64,000 nt of DNA from Staphylococcus taiwanensis (GTDB lineage Bacteria; Bacillota; Bacilli; Staphylococcales; Staphylococcaceae), in assembly GCA_020544305.1 (NCBI GenBank), contig CP058667.1, forward strand, positions 1,178,001 through 1,242,000, written 5' to 3'. The notes beneath the pieces were generated by a model, which had not been told where the DNA came from, ran no database searches, and saw nothing but the letters and a program-made list of their open reading frames with translations. The translations under genes and the position numbers were made by a program. This document shows, piece after piece, positions 1-9,841 of this stretch. The first letter of the stretch is position 1. Each line of letters starts with the position of its first letter.

Positions 1-38
1 TCACAAATTTAATTGGAAACTGAAAGTGAGTGTTGTAA

Positions 39-1181
39 GTGATATATTTCGATAATGCAGCCACTACTAAATCTCATAAAGAAGTATTGGATTCATTCTT
101 GAAGGTTAATGAATCAGTTTATTTTAATCCTAATAGCCCACACAAAATGGGAATTCAAGGTGAAAAAGTATTACTGCAAGCGAAAGAACGTATTAATAAT
201 ATAATGTCGTTAAATCATAAATATGATGTTATTTTTACAAGCGGGGCTACTGAATCAAATAACATTGCATTGAAAGGTGTAGCATATCGTAAAAAACAAT
301 TTGCTAATGAAATTATAACTTCTGTACTTGAACATCCATCTGTTTTAGAAGTTATGCGTCATTTAGAAGAAGAAGGTTTTAAATTAAAATATGTAAATGT
401 AACAAGTGATGGATGCATAGATATGAATCATCTTGCTACACTTATGAATGATAGAGTTGGTCTAGTAACTTGTATGTATGTCAATAACATCATGGGTCAA
501 ATTCAACCTGTGGATAAGATTGTGGAATTATTAAAAAATTATCCTAAAGCACATTTACATGTTGATGCAGTTCAAGCTTTAGGCAAAATACCTATGAAAT
601 TTGAAGGCGTGAATAGTTTAAGTTTTAGTGGTCACAAATTTAATGGGTTAAAAGGGCAAGGGTTGTTATTAATTGATAATAAGGAAAAACTTGAGCCAAT
701 TGTTCATGGAGGCGGACAAGAGTATGGTATCCGAAGTGGAACGGTTAATTTACCAATAGACGTTGCATTAGTAAAAGCAATAGATTTAGCTATAAATCCC
801 AATCTATTAGATTCACGCATTCAACGTCTTACATCTTTTAATAAAGAATTGCGAACGTTTCTAGATAATTATAAGGGTGTATATATTAATTCGCCTATAG
901 ATGGAGCTCCTCAAATTTTAAACATCGCTTTTCCTGGTGTAAAAGGAGAAGTTTTAGTAAATGCTTTTTCAAAATTTGATATTATGGTCTCTACTACAAG
1001 TGCTTGTTCCTCTAAAAGAGGAAAACTTAACGAAGTGTTACTTGCAATGGACATATCAGATAAGCGGATTGAAGGCAGTATTAGATTGTCATTTGGAGAA
1101 ACTACTACCCAAGACGAAATTAATGAATTCAAAGAGAAATTTGAAAATATTTATTCCGAAATTAAGGAGTTGTTAAAATAA
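39..1181 (+). CDS. nifZ: Cysteine desulfurase, NifS/IscS family (NifZ-like)
   Basis: A PLP-dependent enzyme of 380 residues that removes sulfur from cysteine to give alanine and an enzyme-bound persulfide. Visible hallmarks are the N-terminal FDNAATT, TSGATE (67-72), VDAVQ (175-179), the PLP lysine in SGHK (Lys200) and the persulfide cysteine in TSACSS (Cys323). The start is a GTG at 39 giving MIYFDNAATT, with a purine-rich stretch upstream. Its stop is immediately followed by the thiI start codon, so the two are translationally linked. This pairing is known in Bacillus, where NifZ is the sulfur donor to ThiI for 4-thiouridine in tRNA. It could be called iscS; the thiI linkage favours the NifZ role. 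Confidence 0.93.
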   Translation: MIYFDNAATTKSHKEVLDSFLKVNESVYFNPNSPHKMGIQGEKVLLQAKERINNIMSLNHKYDVIFTSGATESNNIALKGVAYRKKQFANEIITSVLEHPSVLEVMRHLEEEGFKLKYVNVTSDGCIDMNHLATLMNDRVGLVTCMYVNNIMGQIQPVDKIVELLKNYPKAHLHVDAVQALGKIPMKFEGVNSLSFSGHKFNGLKGQGLLLIDNKEKLEPIVHGGGQEYGIRSGTVNLPIDVALVKAIDLAINPNLLDSRIQRLTSFNKELRTFLDNYKGVYINSPIDGAPQILNIAFPGVKGEVLVNAFSKFDIMVSTTSACSSKRGKLNEVLLAMDISDKRIEGSIRLSFGETTTQDEINEFKEKFENIYSEIKELLK

Positions 1182-2405
1182 ATGAAATTTGATCATTTAT
1201 TAGTTAGGTATGGAGAACTAACATTAAAAGGAAGTAATCGTAAAAAGTTTGTTAATGCATTAAAAGACAATGTGATTTCATCATTAAAATCTCTAGAAGG
1301 TACACATGTTCAAGGAAAGAGAGATAGAATGTATGTTTCTCTCACTGAAGAAGCGGATTCCCAAGAAGTAATAAGTCGTTTATCTAAAATATTCGGGATA
1401 AAATCTATTAGTCCTGTTCATAAAACTACACAAGATATAGAAGATATAAAAAAATTATGTGTTGAACTTGCTCAAGATTTCAAAACAGGTGAAACATTTA
1501 AAATTGATGTAAAACGTGTAGATAAATCTTATCCATTAGATACCTATGCATTACAAAGAGAATTGGGTGGTACCATTTTGCAAGCAACAGAAGGTATTAC
1601 AGTTGATGTGAAAAACCCTAATCATAATGTAAGAGTAGAAGTACGAATGGATGGCGTATATATATTCACTGAAGTGATTAAAGGTGCTGGAGGATTGCCA
1701 GTTGGTTCTGGAGGTAAAACATTATTAATGTTATCTGGTGGTATCGATTCTCCAGTAGCAGGTATGGAAATAATGAAACGTGGCGTTACAATAGAAGCAA
1801 TTCACTTCCACAGTCCACCTTTTACGAGTGAAAAAGCCAAAGATAAAGTGATTGAATTGACACGTATCTTATCTGAACGTGTTGGGCCAATCAAATTACA
1901 CATTGTCCCATTTACAGAGCTACAAAAACAAATCAATAAGGTTGTACATCCAAGATACACAATGACATCAACACGTCGAATGATGCTTCGAGTAGCAGAT
2001 ATCGTATTAGATCGAATTGGTGCCAATGCCATTGTAAATGGAGAAAATTTAGGACAAGTCGCGAGTCAAACACTTAAAAGTATGTATGCAATTAACGACG
2101 TGACTTCTACACCAATACTCAGACCACTTGTATCGCTAGATAAAGAAGATATTATTAAAAAAGCACGTGAGATAGGGACGTTTGACATATCTATTCAACC
2201 TTATGAAGATTGTTGTACTATTTTCACGCCTAAGAATCCGGTTACAGAACCAAATTTTGATAAAGTCATAAAATATGAAAGTGTGTTTAATTTTGATGAG
2301 ATGGTTCAAAGTGCTGCTAATAACGTTGAAACGTTGATTATCAATAAAGATTATAAAACAGAAAAAGACAAAGACACTGATGCATTAATCGATGAATTAT
2401 TTTAA
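1182..2405 (+). CDS. thiI: tRNA sulfurtransferase ThiI (4-thiouridine synthase), without rhodanese domain
   Basis: ThiI adenylates U8 of tRNA and inserts sulfur to make 4-thiouridine; it also serves thiazole synthesis. The N-terminal half carries the NFLD/THUMP RNA-binding region (to about residue 165). The PP-loop MLSGGIDS sits at 183-190. At 407 residues it lacks the C-terminal rhodanese domain of the E. coli enzyme (about 480 residues), as in other Firmicutes. Sulfur is therefore expected to come straight from the desulfurase encoded next door. The ATG abuts the upstream stop, with AAGGAG inside the end of the preceding gene. Confidence 0.96.
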   Translation: MKFDHLLVRYGELTLKGSNRKKFVNALKDNVISSLKSLEGTHVQGKRDRMYVSLTEEADSQEVISRLSKIFGIKSISPVHKTTQDIEDIKKLCVELAQDFKTGETFKIDVKRVDKSYPLDTYALQRELGGTILQATEGITVDVKNPNHNVRVEVRMDGVYIFTEVIKGAGGLPVGSGGKTLLMLSGGIDSPVAGMEIMKRGVTIEAIHFHSPPFTSEKAKDKVIELTRILSERVGPIKLHIVPFTELQKQINKVVHPRYTMTSTRRMMLRVADIVLDRIGANAIVNGENLGQVASQTLKSMYAINDVTSTPILRPLVSLDKEDIIKKAREIGTFDISIQPYEDCCTIFTPKNPVTEPNFDKVIKYESVFNFDEMVQSAANNVETLIINKDYKTEKDKDTDALIDELF

Positions 2406-2445
2406 AATTAAAGAAATTCATCTATAAATAAAGGGGGAATGCATC

Positions 2446-3222
2446 ATGGAGATAACATTAAATGTGATTTTAATTATAATTGCGTTTGGATTTCTAGCTG
2501 CGTTTATTGATGCGGTTGTTGGTGGGGGTGGGCTCATTTCAATACCAGCTCTACTAGCAGTCGGAATGCCGCCATCTTTAGCACTTGGTACTAATAAACT
2601 GGCCAGCTCATTTGGTTCTTTAACTAGTGCGATAAAATTTATTCGATCAAAAAAAGTGGATTTACCTATCGTATTAAAACTATTCCCATTTGTATTTCTT
2701 TTTGCTGCAGGTGGTGCAAGTCTAGCAACATTTCTACCAGCTCAAGTACTAAAACCACTCGTAATCATTATTTTAACCTTAGTATTAATTTATACAATTT
2801 TTAAAAAAGAATGGGGTAATGTTCGTACTTTTTCAAAATTGACTATAGGTAAAGCTATTGTTTTTGTAACTTTACTATTAATCATTGGTTTCTATGATGG
2901 ATTCTTAGGCGGAGGCACAGGGTCTTTCATGTTATTTGTACTACTCATGTTTGGATTTGATTTCTTAAGTGCAGCTGGAAATGCTAAAGTACTTAATTTT
3001 GCTTCAAATTTGGGGGCGTTGGTTCTATTTATAATACTAGGTCAAGTTGACTTTATTTATGGCTTTATTATGGCAATTAGTATGATAATAGGCTCATATA
3101 TTGGTGCTCAATTTGCTATCAAAAAGGGCGTAGGCTATGTAAAAATACTATTTATTATAATTACAGCATTGCTTATTTTGAAAAATACTTATGACTACAT
3201 AATGCAGCTTTTAAATCATTAA
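2446..3222 (+). CDS. TauE/SafE (TSUP) family membrane permease
   Basis: A 258-residue, very hydrophobic protein with about seven to eight membrane segments. It has two related halves, each with the TSUP signature: an aspartate before a glycine run at about 22-29, and DGFLGGGTGS at 151-160. TSUP proteins move sulfur-containing or organic anions such as sulfite, sulfoacetate and thiosulfate. The substrate cannot be told from sequence. It lies 40 bp after thiI with its own AAAGGGGGA site and may be co-transcribed with the sulfur-transfer pair, which makes a sulfur anion plausible but unproven. Confidence 0.85.
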   Translation: MEITLNVILIIIAFGFLAAFIDAVVGGGGLISIPALLAVGMPPSLALGTNKLASSFGSLTSAIKFIRSKKVDLPIVLKLFPFVFLFAAGGASLATFLPAQVLKPLVIIILTLVLIYTIFKKEWGNVRTFSKLTIGKAIVFVTLLLIIGFYDGFLGGGTGSFMLFVLLMFGFDFLSAAGNAKVLNFASNLGALVLFIILGQVDFIYGFIMAISMIIGSYIGAQFAIKKGVGYVKILFIIITALLILKNTYDYIMQLLNH

Positions 3223-3323
3223 GGTGTTGGATTTGGTGAGTAATATCAAATAATTGATTTCACTTTTAAGGGTATCGTATTATAAAAGTATGATAAATAA
3301 TTTATATAGGAGGTCATTTCAAC

Positions 3324-3818
3324 ATGACACAAATTACTTTTAAAAATAGCCCAATTCATTTAGCTGGTTCGGAAGTATCTGAGGGAGCACAAGCGCCTAA
3401 TTTTAAAGTGCTTGATAATGATTTAAATGAAGTAAGCTTAGACAATTATAAAGGTCAAAAGAAACTTATCAGCGTAGTACCTTCTATTGATACTGGTGTG
3501 TGTGATCAACAAACACGCAAATTTAACGAAGAAGCTGCTCAAGAAGATGGTGTTGTATTAACCATTTCAGCTGACTTACCATTTGCACAAAAAAGATGGT
3601 GTGCTTCTAATGGTTTAGATAATGTAATTACTTTAAGTGACCATAAAGACTTATCATTTGGAGAAAATTATGGTGTTATCATGGAAGAATTAAGATTGCT
3701 AGCACGTTCAGTATTCGTATTAGACGAAAATGATAAAATTGTTTATAAAGAATTAGTTAGCGAGGGAACTGATTTTCCTAATTTCGAAGCAGCATTAGAA
3801 GCTTATCGTAACATTTAA
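3324..3818 (+). CDS. tpx: Thiol peroxidase, atypical 2-Cys peroxiredoxin
   Basis: Reduces hydrogen peroxide and alkyl peroxides using thioredoxin. The 164-residue length is normal for Tpx. The active site [12 protein letters not shown] gives the peroxidatic Cys60, and the resolving cysteine is in KRWC (Cys93), the spacing used by atypical 2-Cys enzymes. The start follows a near-perfect AGGAGG ribosome site. It sits about 100 bp after the TSUP permease, and a possible terminator lies downstream. Confidence 0.96.
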   Translation: MTQITFKNSPIHLAGSEVSEGAQAPNFKVLDNDLNEVSLDNYKGQKKLISVVPSIDTGVCDQQTRKFNEEAAQEDGVVLTISADLPFAQKRWCASNGLDNVITLSDHKDLSFGENYGVIMEELRLLARSVFVLDENDKIVYKELVSEGTDFPNFEAALEAYRNI

Positions 3819-3851
3819 TATTATGATTTTAATAAAATAAGACATAGTGTG

Positions 3852-3936
3852 AAAGTGTCCATACTTATTTCAAAGATGTGAAAATTAGTGATTAGTTGTT
3901 CATTTTAAAGAAATAAAGACAATGGGCACTTTTTTA
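3852..3936 (+). terminator. Possible terminator or attenuator between tpx and ytxK
   Basis: AAAGTGTCCAT (3852-3862) can pair with ATGGGCACTTT (3922-3932), followed by a T-run. The loop is large (about 59 nt), and the T-run ends only about 17 bp before the next start codon, so it may be an attenuated read-through rather than a hard stop. Confidence 0.4.
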
Positions 3937-3953
3937 TTGGAAAGGAATCAATT

Positions 3954-4901
3954 ATGACTGAAGAACAAACAATTATGGAGAAACTATTTAGAACTTTAGA
4001 TGAAAAGGCTAAAGCTTTAAATGATGAAAATGGGCAAAGTTTTATTGAAAATTTAGGACTTGCTATGGAATATGTATATCAAAATCAAAGAGACTTATTA
4101 GAACAAGCAACCTTACAAGATAGAAGAAAAGCCTTCCAATTTGCATATTTAAGTTTATTGCAAGAAGAAAATATACAAGCCAATCATCAAATTACTCCGG
4201 ACTCTATTGGATTGATATTAGGATTCTTAGTTCAGAAGTTTACTGAACAAAATGATGAATTACATGTGGTTGATATTGCGAGTGGTGCGGGGCATTTGAG
4301 TGCATCCGTTAATGAAGTATTGAAAGATACTACTGTGATGCATCATTTAATTGAAGTAGACCCAGTGTTATCAAGAGTAAGTGTTCACTTAGCGAATTTC
4401 TTAGAGATTCCGTTTGATGTATATCCCCAAGATGCAATCATGCCTTTACCACTTGAAGAAGCAGATATCGTAATTGGCGATCTACCAATAGGTTATTACC
4501 CAGTGGATGAACGAAGTAAAGAAATGAAATTAGGATTTGATGAAGGACATAGTTATTCTCATCATCTATTAATTGAACAAGCCATAACTGCATTGAAACA
4601 ATCTGGATTTGCATTTTTAGTTGTACCTAGTAATTTGTTTGAAGGTGATGAGGTAAAACAGTTAGAAAATTTCATTGCTACAGAAACAGAAATGCAAGCT
4701 TTTTTAAATTTACCTAAAACACTATTTAAAAATGAAAAAGCACGCAAATCTATATTGATTTTACAAAAGAAAGAAGCAAATAAAACTAAGCCGGTTGAAG
4801 TATTTCTTGCAAATATCCCTGACTTTAAAAATCTAAATCAATTCCAAGGTTTCATTACAGAGTTAAATAATTGGATGTCAGAAAATCATCCTAAAAAATA
4901 A
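3954..4901 (+). CDS. ytxK: YtxK-type class I SAM-dependent methyltransferase
   Basis: A 315-residue protein with a SAM-binding motif I, VVDIASGAGHLS (about 105-116), and an N6-adenine-methylase-like motif IV, GDLPIGYYP (about 175-183). An N-terminal helical extension of about 85 residues precedes the Rossmann domain. It belongs to the family found next to ackA in Bacillus and Staphylococcus (YtxK). The D-x-P-x-x-Y-Y form of motif IV suggests methylation of an exocyclic amino or amide nitrogen, but the substrate is unknown. It is not part of any restriction system visible here. The gene lies 81 bp upstream of ackA. Confidence 0.85.
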   Translation: MTEEQTIMEKLFRTLDEKAKALNDENGQSFIENLGLAMEYVYQNQRDLLEQATLQDRRKAFQFAYLSLLQEENIQANHQITPDSIGLILGFLVQKFTEQNDELHVVDIASGAGHLSASVNEVLKDTTVMHHLIEVDPVLSRVSVHLANFLEIPFDVYPQDAIMPLPLEEADIVIGDLPIGYYPVDERSKEMKLGFDEGHSYSHHLLIEQAITALKQSGFAFLVVPSNLFEGDEVKQLENFIATETEMQAFLNLPKTLFKNEKARKSILILQKKEANKTKPVEVFLANIPDFKNLNQFQGFITELNNWMSENHPKK

Positions 4902-4982
4902 ACTGTGATATTCTTGAATTATAACTGTATTAATGGTTAAATTAATATGGATATTTAATTAATAAATTGGAGGACAATATAT

Positions 4983-6179
4983 ATGTCTAGTTTAGTTTTA
5001 GCGATTAATGCTGGTAGTTCTTCTTTAAAATTTCAACTTATTAGAATGCCTGAAGAAACACTAGTTACTAAAGGATTAATCGAACGTATCGGTATTAAAG
5101 ATTCAATTTTCACTATTGAAGTGAACGGCGAAAAAATTAAAGATGTTAGAGATATAAAAGATCATGAAGAAGCAATTAATATTATGTTAGATAGCTTCAA
5201 AAAACATGGTATTATCGATAATATTAACGATATTGTTGGAACAGGACACCGTGTAGTACATGGTGGTGAATTATTCCCAACATCAGCTTTAGTTACTGAT
5301 AAAGTTGAAGAACAAATTGAAGAATTAAGTGAATTAGCACCTTTACACAACCCTGCTAACTTAATGGGTATTCGTGCATTCAGAAAATTATTACCAAACA
5401 TTCCTCATGTGGCAGTATTTGATACTTCATTCCATCAATCTATGCCTGAACAATCATATTTATATAGCTTGCCATACCAATATTACAAAGACTATGGCAT
5501 CCGTAAATACGGTTTCCACGGTACAAGTCACAAATATGTTTCACAACGTGCTGCAGAAATCTTAGATAAACCAATTGAAGAATTACGTATTATTTCTTGT
5601 CATATTGGTAATGGTGCGTCAATCGCAGCAATTGATGGTGGAGAATCAATTGATACTTCAATGGGCTTCACTCCTTTAGCAGGTGTAACGATGGGTACAC
5701 GTTCAGGTAATATTGACCCTGCATTGATCCCATTCATTATGCAAAAGACTGGCCAAAACGCTGAAGAAGTACTTAATGTATTAAATAAAGAATCAGGATT
5801 ACTAGGTATTTCTGGTACTTCAAGTGACTTACGTGACCTTGAAAGTGATGCTGAAGCAGGTAAAGAACGTGCTCAACTAGCATTAGATGTATTTGCATCA
5901 AGAATTCATAAATACATCGGCTCATATGCAACTAGAATGCATGGCGTAGACGTTATTGTATTCACTGCAGGTGTAGGTGAAAACTCTTCAACAGTACGTG
6001 CAAAAGTATTAGAAGGATTAGAATTCATGGGAATCTATTGGGATCCTAAAAAGAACGAAGCAATTCATGGCGAAGAAGGATTCATTAACTATCCTCACTC
6101 ACCAGTAAAAGTCCTTGTTATACCTACTAATGAAGAAGTAATGATTGCAAGAGACATCGTTAAATTCGGTGAATTATAA
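4983..6179 (+). CDS. ackA: Acetate kinase
   Basis: Interconverts acetate plus ATP with acetyl phosphate plus ADP; with Pta (not in this window) it forms the overflow route from acetyl-CoA to acetate. Length is 398 residues, typical. Signatures seen are [13 protein letters not shown] (5-17), HR/VHGGE (about 89-95), FDTSFH with the catalytic Asp147, and [11 protein letters not shown] (177-187). The start is an ATG after GGAGGA. A strong terminator follows within 90 bp. Confidence 0.97.
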   Translation: MSSLVLAINAGSSSLKFQLIRMPEETLVTKGLIERIGIKDSIFTIEVNGEKIKDVRDIKDHEEAINIMLDSFKKHGIIDNINDIVGTGHRVVHGGELFPTSALVTDKVEEQIEELSELAPLHNPANLMGIRAFRKLLPNIPHVAVFDTSFHQSMPEQSYLYSLPYQYYKDYGIRKYGFHGTSHKYVSQRAAEILDKPIEELRIISCHIGNGASIAAIDGGESIDTSMGFTPLAGVTMGTRSGNIDPALIPFIMQKTGQNAEEVLNVLNKESGLLGISGTSSDLRDLESDAEAGKERAQLALDVFASRIHKYIGSYATRMHGVDVIVFTAGVGENSSTVRAKVLEGLEFMGIYWDPKKNEAIHGEEGFINYPHSPVKVLVIPTNEEVMIARDIVKFGEL

Positions 6180-6229
6180 TATTTAATTACAAAAATTTAA
6201 AAGTCTGGGACATAATTCCTAGCAAAATA

Positions 6230-6273
6230 GCCAGTAAATGAGTTTATTATAAATTCATTTACTGGCTTTTTTA
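6230..6273 (+). terminator. Rho-independent terminator of ackA
   Basis: GCCAGTAAATGA pairs with TCATTTACTGGC across a short A/T loop, preceded by an A-rich tract and followed by TTTTTTATTT. It lies just after a TCTGGGACATAA sequence that is common in staphylococcal intergenic repeats. Confidence 0.9.
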
Positions 6274-6440
6274 TTTACAATACTTCGTATTGTTGGCTCG
6301 CTTTCTTAGGGGACAGCTTCAGCCTGTAGTCTTCAGCTTGTCCTGTTCCCTCAAGAGTCTCGCCAAAACACTTTGTATTTATATGTAATTTTATATTAAA
6401 ATAATTTAAAAAATAAGCACTTTCGTATAATTTAATAAAC
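6274..6440. repeat. Dispersed staphylococcal intergenic repeat
   Basis: No gene here. A small AATAC-ttc-GTATT hairpin is followed by a GC-richer block with GGCTCGC, GGGGACAGC and TCCCTCAAGAGTCTCGCC that stands out from the A/T-rich surroundings. From memory, similar blocks recur in staphylococcal intergenic regions and near IS1182-family elements. Only one copy is visible in this window, so the repeat assignment rests on that recollection. Confidence 0.5.
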
Positions 6441-6469
6441 TTCACTAAACTTAATTAACGAGGTGCCAT

Positions 6470-6703
6470 ATTTATAAAGACTATAACATGACGCAACATA
6501 CTCTACCAATGGAAACTTCAGTTCTTATACCCACTAATGATATTATAAAAAAAATCCCTAAGACTGAATTCGATGAATTCAGACATCGTCGTGGTACAAC
6601 ATCATACAATCCAAAAATGATGTTAAAAGTAATTCTATATGTCTACACACAATCTGTGTTTTCAGGACGTAAGATAGAAAAATTACTTAATGACAGCACT
6701 TGA
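6470..6703 (+). pseudogene. IS1272-like (IS1182 family) transposase, N-terminal remnant
   Basis: Encodes about 78 residues matching the start of the IS1272 transposase: YKDYNMTQ, then PMETSVLIP, EFDEFRHRRG, TSYNPKMMLK and QSVFSGRKIEKLL. Three defects are visible. The expected ATG before TATAAAGAC is ATT (6470-6472). The segment between NDI and KIP appears to lack about seven residues compared with my memory of IS1272. The frame ends at a TGA after NDST, and the catalytic region is absent. The first in-frame ATG is at 6488. A non-functional fossil. Confidence 0.8.
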
Positions 6704-6738
6704 ATGAATAAAGTCAATTTCATAGTATGATACAAAAA

Positions 6739-6766
6739 GAAGGTAAAGTCAGGGGACTTTACCTTC
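6739..6766 (-). terminator. Terminator of the minus-strand usp gene
   Basis: A perfect 12-bp stem, GAAGGTAAAGTC/GACTTTACCTTC, with a 4-nt loop. Read on the minus strand it is followed by TCTTTTTG. It lies about 50 bp past the stop of the universal stress protein gene. Confidence 0.85.
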
Positions 6767-6816
6767 AATATTACATTTAACTAGTGTAAATTAACTTAAT
6801 TAAATATTATTTAAAA

Positions 6817-7296
6817 TTATGAATATTGTTGACGAAATTCTGGAGTAGCAACTTCTGGTTGGAAATCTTCAGGAATTTCTTCTGTACGAACCACTAAAAC
6901 ATCACAAGGTGCGTGACGAACGATTGCCTCTGATACAGAACCAACAATAAATCTTTCAACAGCATTCAAGCCTGAAGTACCACACATGATTAAATCTACA
7001 CCTAAATCACTTGCTAATTTTTTAGGGATAATTGCTTTCGGAGAACCAAATTCTAAACGTGTTTCAACATTTGTTACGCCTGCACGTGTAGCAACTTCTT
7101 GATAACCTTTTAAAAGTTCTTCAGAGAAACTTTTAGATTTCTCAGTAAATTGTGCATCATACACTTCATATGAAGAATACGTTCTTGAATCAATGATGTT
7201 GACAATAGTCAATTTTACGTCTACTGCTTTGTTGAAAGCCCATTCTGCTTCGTGTGAACCATCAACTGCGATTAAAATGTTTTTATAAGTTAACAT
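6817..7296 (-). CDS. Universal stress protein, UspA family (ATP-binding type)
   Basis: A 159-residue single Usp domain. The nucleotide-binding signature G-2x-G-9x-G-S is intact: Gly106, Gly109, Gly119 and Ser120. The N-terminal NILIAVDGS is typical, with Asp12 where ATP-binding members have it. The role is a general stress and starvation survival factor; the exact function is unknown. It is transcribed toward the ackA terminator and away from ald. The ATG is preceded on the minus strand by AAGGGGG. Compare with the second Usp at 10638-11051, whose ATP motif is degraded. Confidence 0.92.
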   Translation of the reverse strand: MLTYKNILIAVDGSHEAEWAFNKAVDVKLTIVNIIDSRTYSSYEVYDAQFTEKSKSFSEELLKGYQEVATRAGVTNVETRLEFGSPKAIIPKKLASDLGVDLIMCGTSGLNAVERFIVGSVSEAIVRHAPCDVLVVRTEEIPEDFQPEVATPEFRQQYS

Positions 7297-7439
7297 TCTA
7301 ATAACCCCCTTAGCTTTTCTTACTTATATAATACCACAAATGTCAGAATATTTATTTTTTATATTTTTACAATAATGTGTACTTTTTCTGATTGCGCTTT
7401 CATTAGTTTAGCGTTACGATGGTTGTGGAGGTGGATGGA

Positions 7440-8561
7440 ATGAAAATTGGTATTCCAAAAGAGATAAAAAATAACGAAAATAGAGTTGGTTTATCACCAA
7501 GTGGTGTGCATGCATTAGTAGAACAAGGTCATACATTACTTGTTGAAAAAGATGCAGGTTTAGGTTCATTTTTTGAAGATGTTGATTACAAAAATGCAGG
7601 TGCTGAAATTGTATCAGAACAATCAGCAGTCTGGGATGTTGATATGGTAATCAAAGTTAAAGAACCTTTAGAAGAAGAATATAAATTCTTCAAAGAGGGA
7701 TTAATTTTATTCACATACTTACATCTTGCTAATGAAGAAAAATTAACTCAAGCATTGGTTGACAATAAAGTAGTAAGTATTGCTTACGAAACGGTTCAAT
7801 TACCTGACCGTTCATTACCATTATTAACACCAATGAGTGAAGTAGCAGGACGTATGTCTGCACAAGTAGGCTCACAATTCTTACAAAAATTTAACGGTGG
7901 AATGGGTATTTTACTTGGCGGCGTACCTGGAGTACCAAAAGGTAAAGTATCAATCATCGGTGGTGGTCAAGCTGGTACCAATGCAGCTAAAATCGCACTA
8001 GGTTTAGGTGCAGACGTAACTATTTTAGACGTTAATCCTAAACGTTTAGCTGAATTAGATGATTTATTTGATGGTCGTGTGAATACAATCATGTCTAACC
8101 CATTAAATATTGAAAATGCAGTTAAAGAAAGTGATTTAGTTATCGGTGCAGTATTAATTCCTGGTGCAAAAGCGCCAAGTTTAGTTACTGAAGACATGAT
8201 TAAACAAATGAAAGATGGTTCAGTTATAGTAGATATTGCGATTGACCAAGGTGGTATTTTTGAAACTACAGATAAAATTACTACACATGATGACCCAACA
8301 TATATTAAACACGGTGTCGTTCATTATGCAGTAGCAAATATGCCTGGTGCAGTACCACGTACATCTACAATTGCATTAAATAATGCTACACTTCCTTATG
8401 CACAATTATTAGCTAGCAAAGGTTATCGTGAAGCATTTAAAGCTAACCATGCTTTATCATTAGGTTTAAATACATTCAAAGGTCATGTTACACATAAAGG
8501 TGTAGCTGAGGCGTTTGGTTTAGAATATACTTCTGTTGAAGATGCGTTAAAAGAAGGTTAA
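7440..8561 (+). CDS. ald: Alanine dehydrogenase (NAD)
   Basis: Oxidatively deaminates L-alanine to pyruvate and ammonium with NAD, feeding alanine into central metabolism. From the ATG at 7440 the protein is 373 residues. Catalytic residues are Arg15, Lys74 (KVKEP) and His95 (TYLHLA); the Rossmann motif [10 protein letters not shown] is at 174-183. An in-frame ATG at 7419 would add seven residues, but the ribosome site GGAGGTGG (7427-7434) lies between the two, so 7440 is the better start. A bidirectional terminator follows. Confidence 0.95.
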   Translation: MKIGIPKEIKNNENRVGLSPSGVHALVEQGHTLLVEKDAGLGSFFEDVDYKNAGAEIVSEQSAVWDVDMVIKVKEPLEEEYKFFKEGLILFTYLHLANEEKLTQALVDNKVVSIAYETVQLPDRSLPLLTPMSEVAGRMSAQVGSQFLQKFNGGMGILLGGVPGVPKGKVSIIGGGQAGTNAAKIALGLGADVTILDVNPKRLAELDDLFDGRVNTIMSNPLNIENAVKESDLVIGAVLIPGAKAPSLVTEDMIKQMKDGSVIVDIAIDQGGIFETTDKITTHDDPTYIKHGVVHYAVANMPGAVPRTSTIALNNATLPYAQLLASKGYREAFKANHALSLGLNTFKGHVTHKGVAEAFGLEYTSVEDALKEG

Positions 8562-8576
8562 TTCATATAAATTCAA

Positions 8577-8615
8577 AAAGTGGTAACGGATAAGTTTTAT
8601 ATCCGTTACCACTTT
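8577..8615. terminator. Bidirectional terminator between ald and the M24 peptidase
   Basis: AAAGTGGTAACGGATA (8577-8592) pairs with TATCCGTTACCACTTT (8600-8615). The A-rich and T-rich ends allow termination of both convergent genes. Confidence 0.9.
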
Positions 8616-8624
8616 ATTATACAA

Positions 8625-9680
8625 TTATTTTTCATAATGAGTTAAAATCTCATAACCACTTTCAGTAACTAAAATATCATCTTCAATACGTACACCAGCT
8701 ACGTTTGGAACATAGATGCCTGGTTCAATTGTAATAACCATTCCCGCTTCCAATTGGTTCGTATTGGTACTTGAAACATCTTGATATTCATGTTCTTGAA
8801 GTCCAAGACCATGTCCAAGTCGATGAGGGAAGTAATCGCCATAACCTGCATTTGATATAATATCTCTAGCGATTTTATCTATTTCCTGTAATTGTACGCC
8901 AGCTTTAATAGCTTCTATAGCATTTGTTTCTGCCTCTAAAACAATATTATATATGTCTTGAGCTTTTTTAGAAGGCTCGCCAAATTTAACTGTGCGTGTC
9001 ATATCACTGCAATAATGATTATAAATAACCCCTAAATCAAATAGGACATATTCATCATTCGCTAATTGTCTATCACCAGGCGTACCATGAGGTGAAGCAG
9101 CGTGGTCACCAAATAAGACCATTGTGTCAAAACTCATTTCACTTACACCATATTTTTTGATTTCATTTTCAATATGATTAACAACTTCTCTTTCAGTTAC
9201 GCCTTCTTTAAGATATTCCACACCAATTTCAATACATTTATCAGCAAGTTCAGCAGCTTTTCTAATATTAATTATTTCTTCTTCACTTTTAATATTTCTT
9301 AAATCTTTAATGGTTTGATCGATATCTTCATAGGACTGAACTTTAAAATTTTGAGTTAGTTCACGTTGACGTTTGACTGTTAAATGTTCACTTTCGATTA
9401 ATAGTTTGTTGAATGTACGTGGTTCTATTTCAAAAGGATTTTCAGTATCTAAGTAACCAATAATTTTACCATCAAATGGAGAAGCTTTAACTTCCTCAAC
9501 TTCCATTTTAGGACAGTATAGTGTTGTTTCTCCGCTAGCTGTAATTAAAACTGCAAATAATCTTTCATGAGGTTCACTTCTATAACCTGTTAAATAAAAG
9601 ACGTTAAGAGGAGTAGTAATCCATGCAGCATCTGCTTTTTCATTTTGTAATGCATTTACAATTTCTGTAATTTTAGTCAT
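8625..9680 (-). CDS. pepQ: M24 family metallopeptidase, Xaa-Pro dipeptidase type
   Basis: A 351-residue creatinase-like N-terminal domain (about 1-130) joined to a pita-bread catalytic domain. All five metal ligands are visible: Asp215 and Asp226 (FDLG...SDMTRT), His290 (HRLGHG), Glu319 (TIEPG) and Glu333 (RIEDD). Such enzymes cleave dipeptides or N-terminal residues before proline. It is divergent from the UPF0173 hydrolase gene, with about 160 bp between them. The start is an ATG with GGAGG upstream on the minus strand. Exact specificity cannot be fixed, so pepQ is a family-level name. Confidence 0.88.
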   Translation of the reverse strand: MTKITEIVNALQNEKADAAWITTPLNVFYLTGYRSEPHERLFAVLITASGETTLYCPKMEVEEVKASPFDGKIIGYLDTENPFEIEPRTFNKLLIESEHLTVKRQRELTQNFKVQSYEDIDQTIKDLRNIKSEEEIINIRKAAELADKCIEIGVEYLKEGVTEREVVNHIENEIKKYGVSEMSFDTMVLFGDHAASPHGTPGDRQLANDEYVLFDLGVIYNHYCSDMTRTVKFGEPSKKAQDIYNIVLEAETNAIEAIKAGVQLQEIDKIARDIISNAGYGDYFPHRLGHGLGLQEHEYQDVSSTNTNQLEAGMVITIEPGIYVPNVAGVRIEDDILVTESGYEILTHYEK

Positions 9681-9841
9681 AATTATTTATCCTCCAAATA
9701 TAAGAATAATTCAATTTTACGTCTAATATTATATATTTTCAAAGCTATTGTATAAAATAAGTAGAAATTTAGTTTTGTTTGTTATATCGCACTTAGGCTA
9801 GGGTATATTAAAAGTAATCAAGCTTTTAGGAGGCTGTAATT

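Noticed and set aside
7419..7439. Upstream ATG for ald adding seven residues
   Set aside because: The ribosome site GGAGGTGG lies between this ATG and the one at 7440, and the family N-terminus begins at MKIGIPKE.
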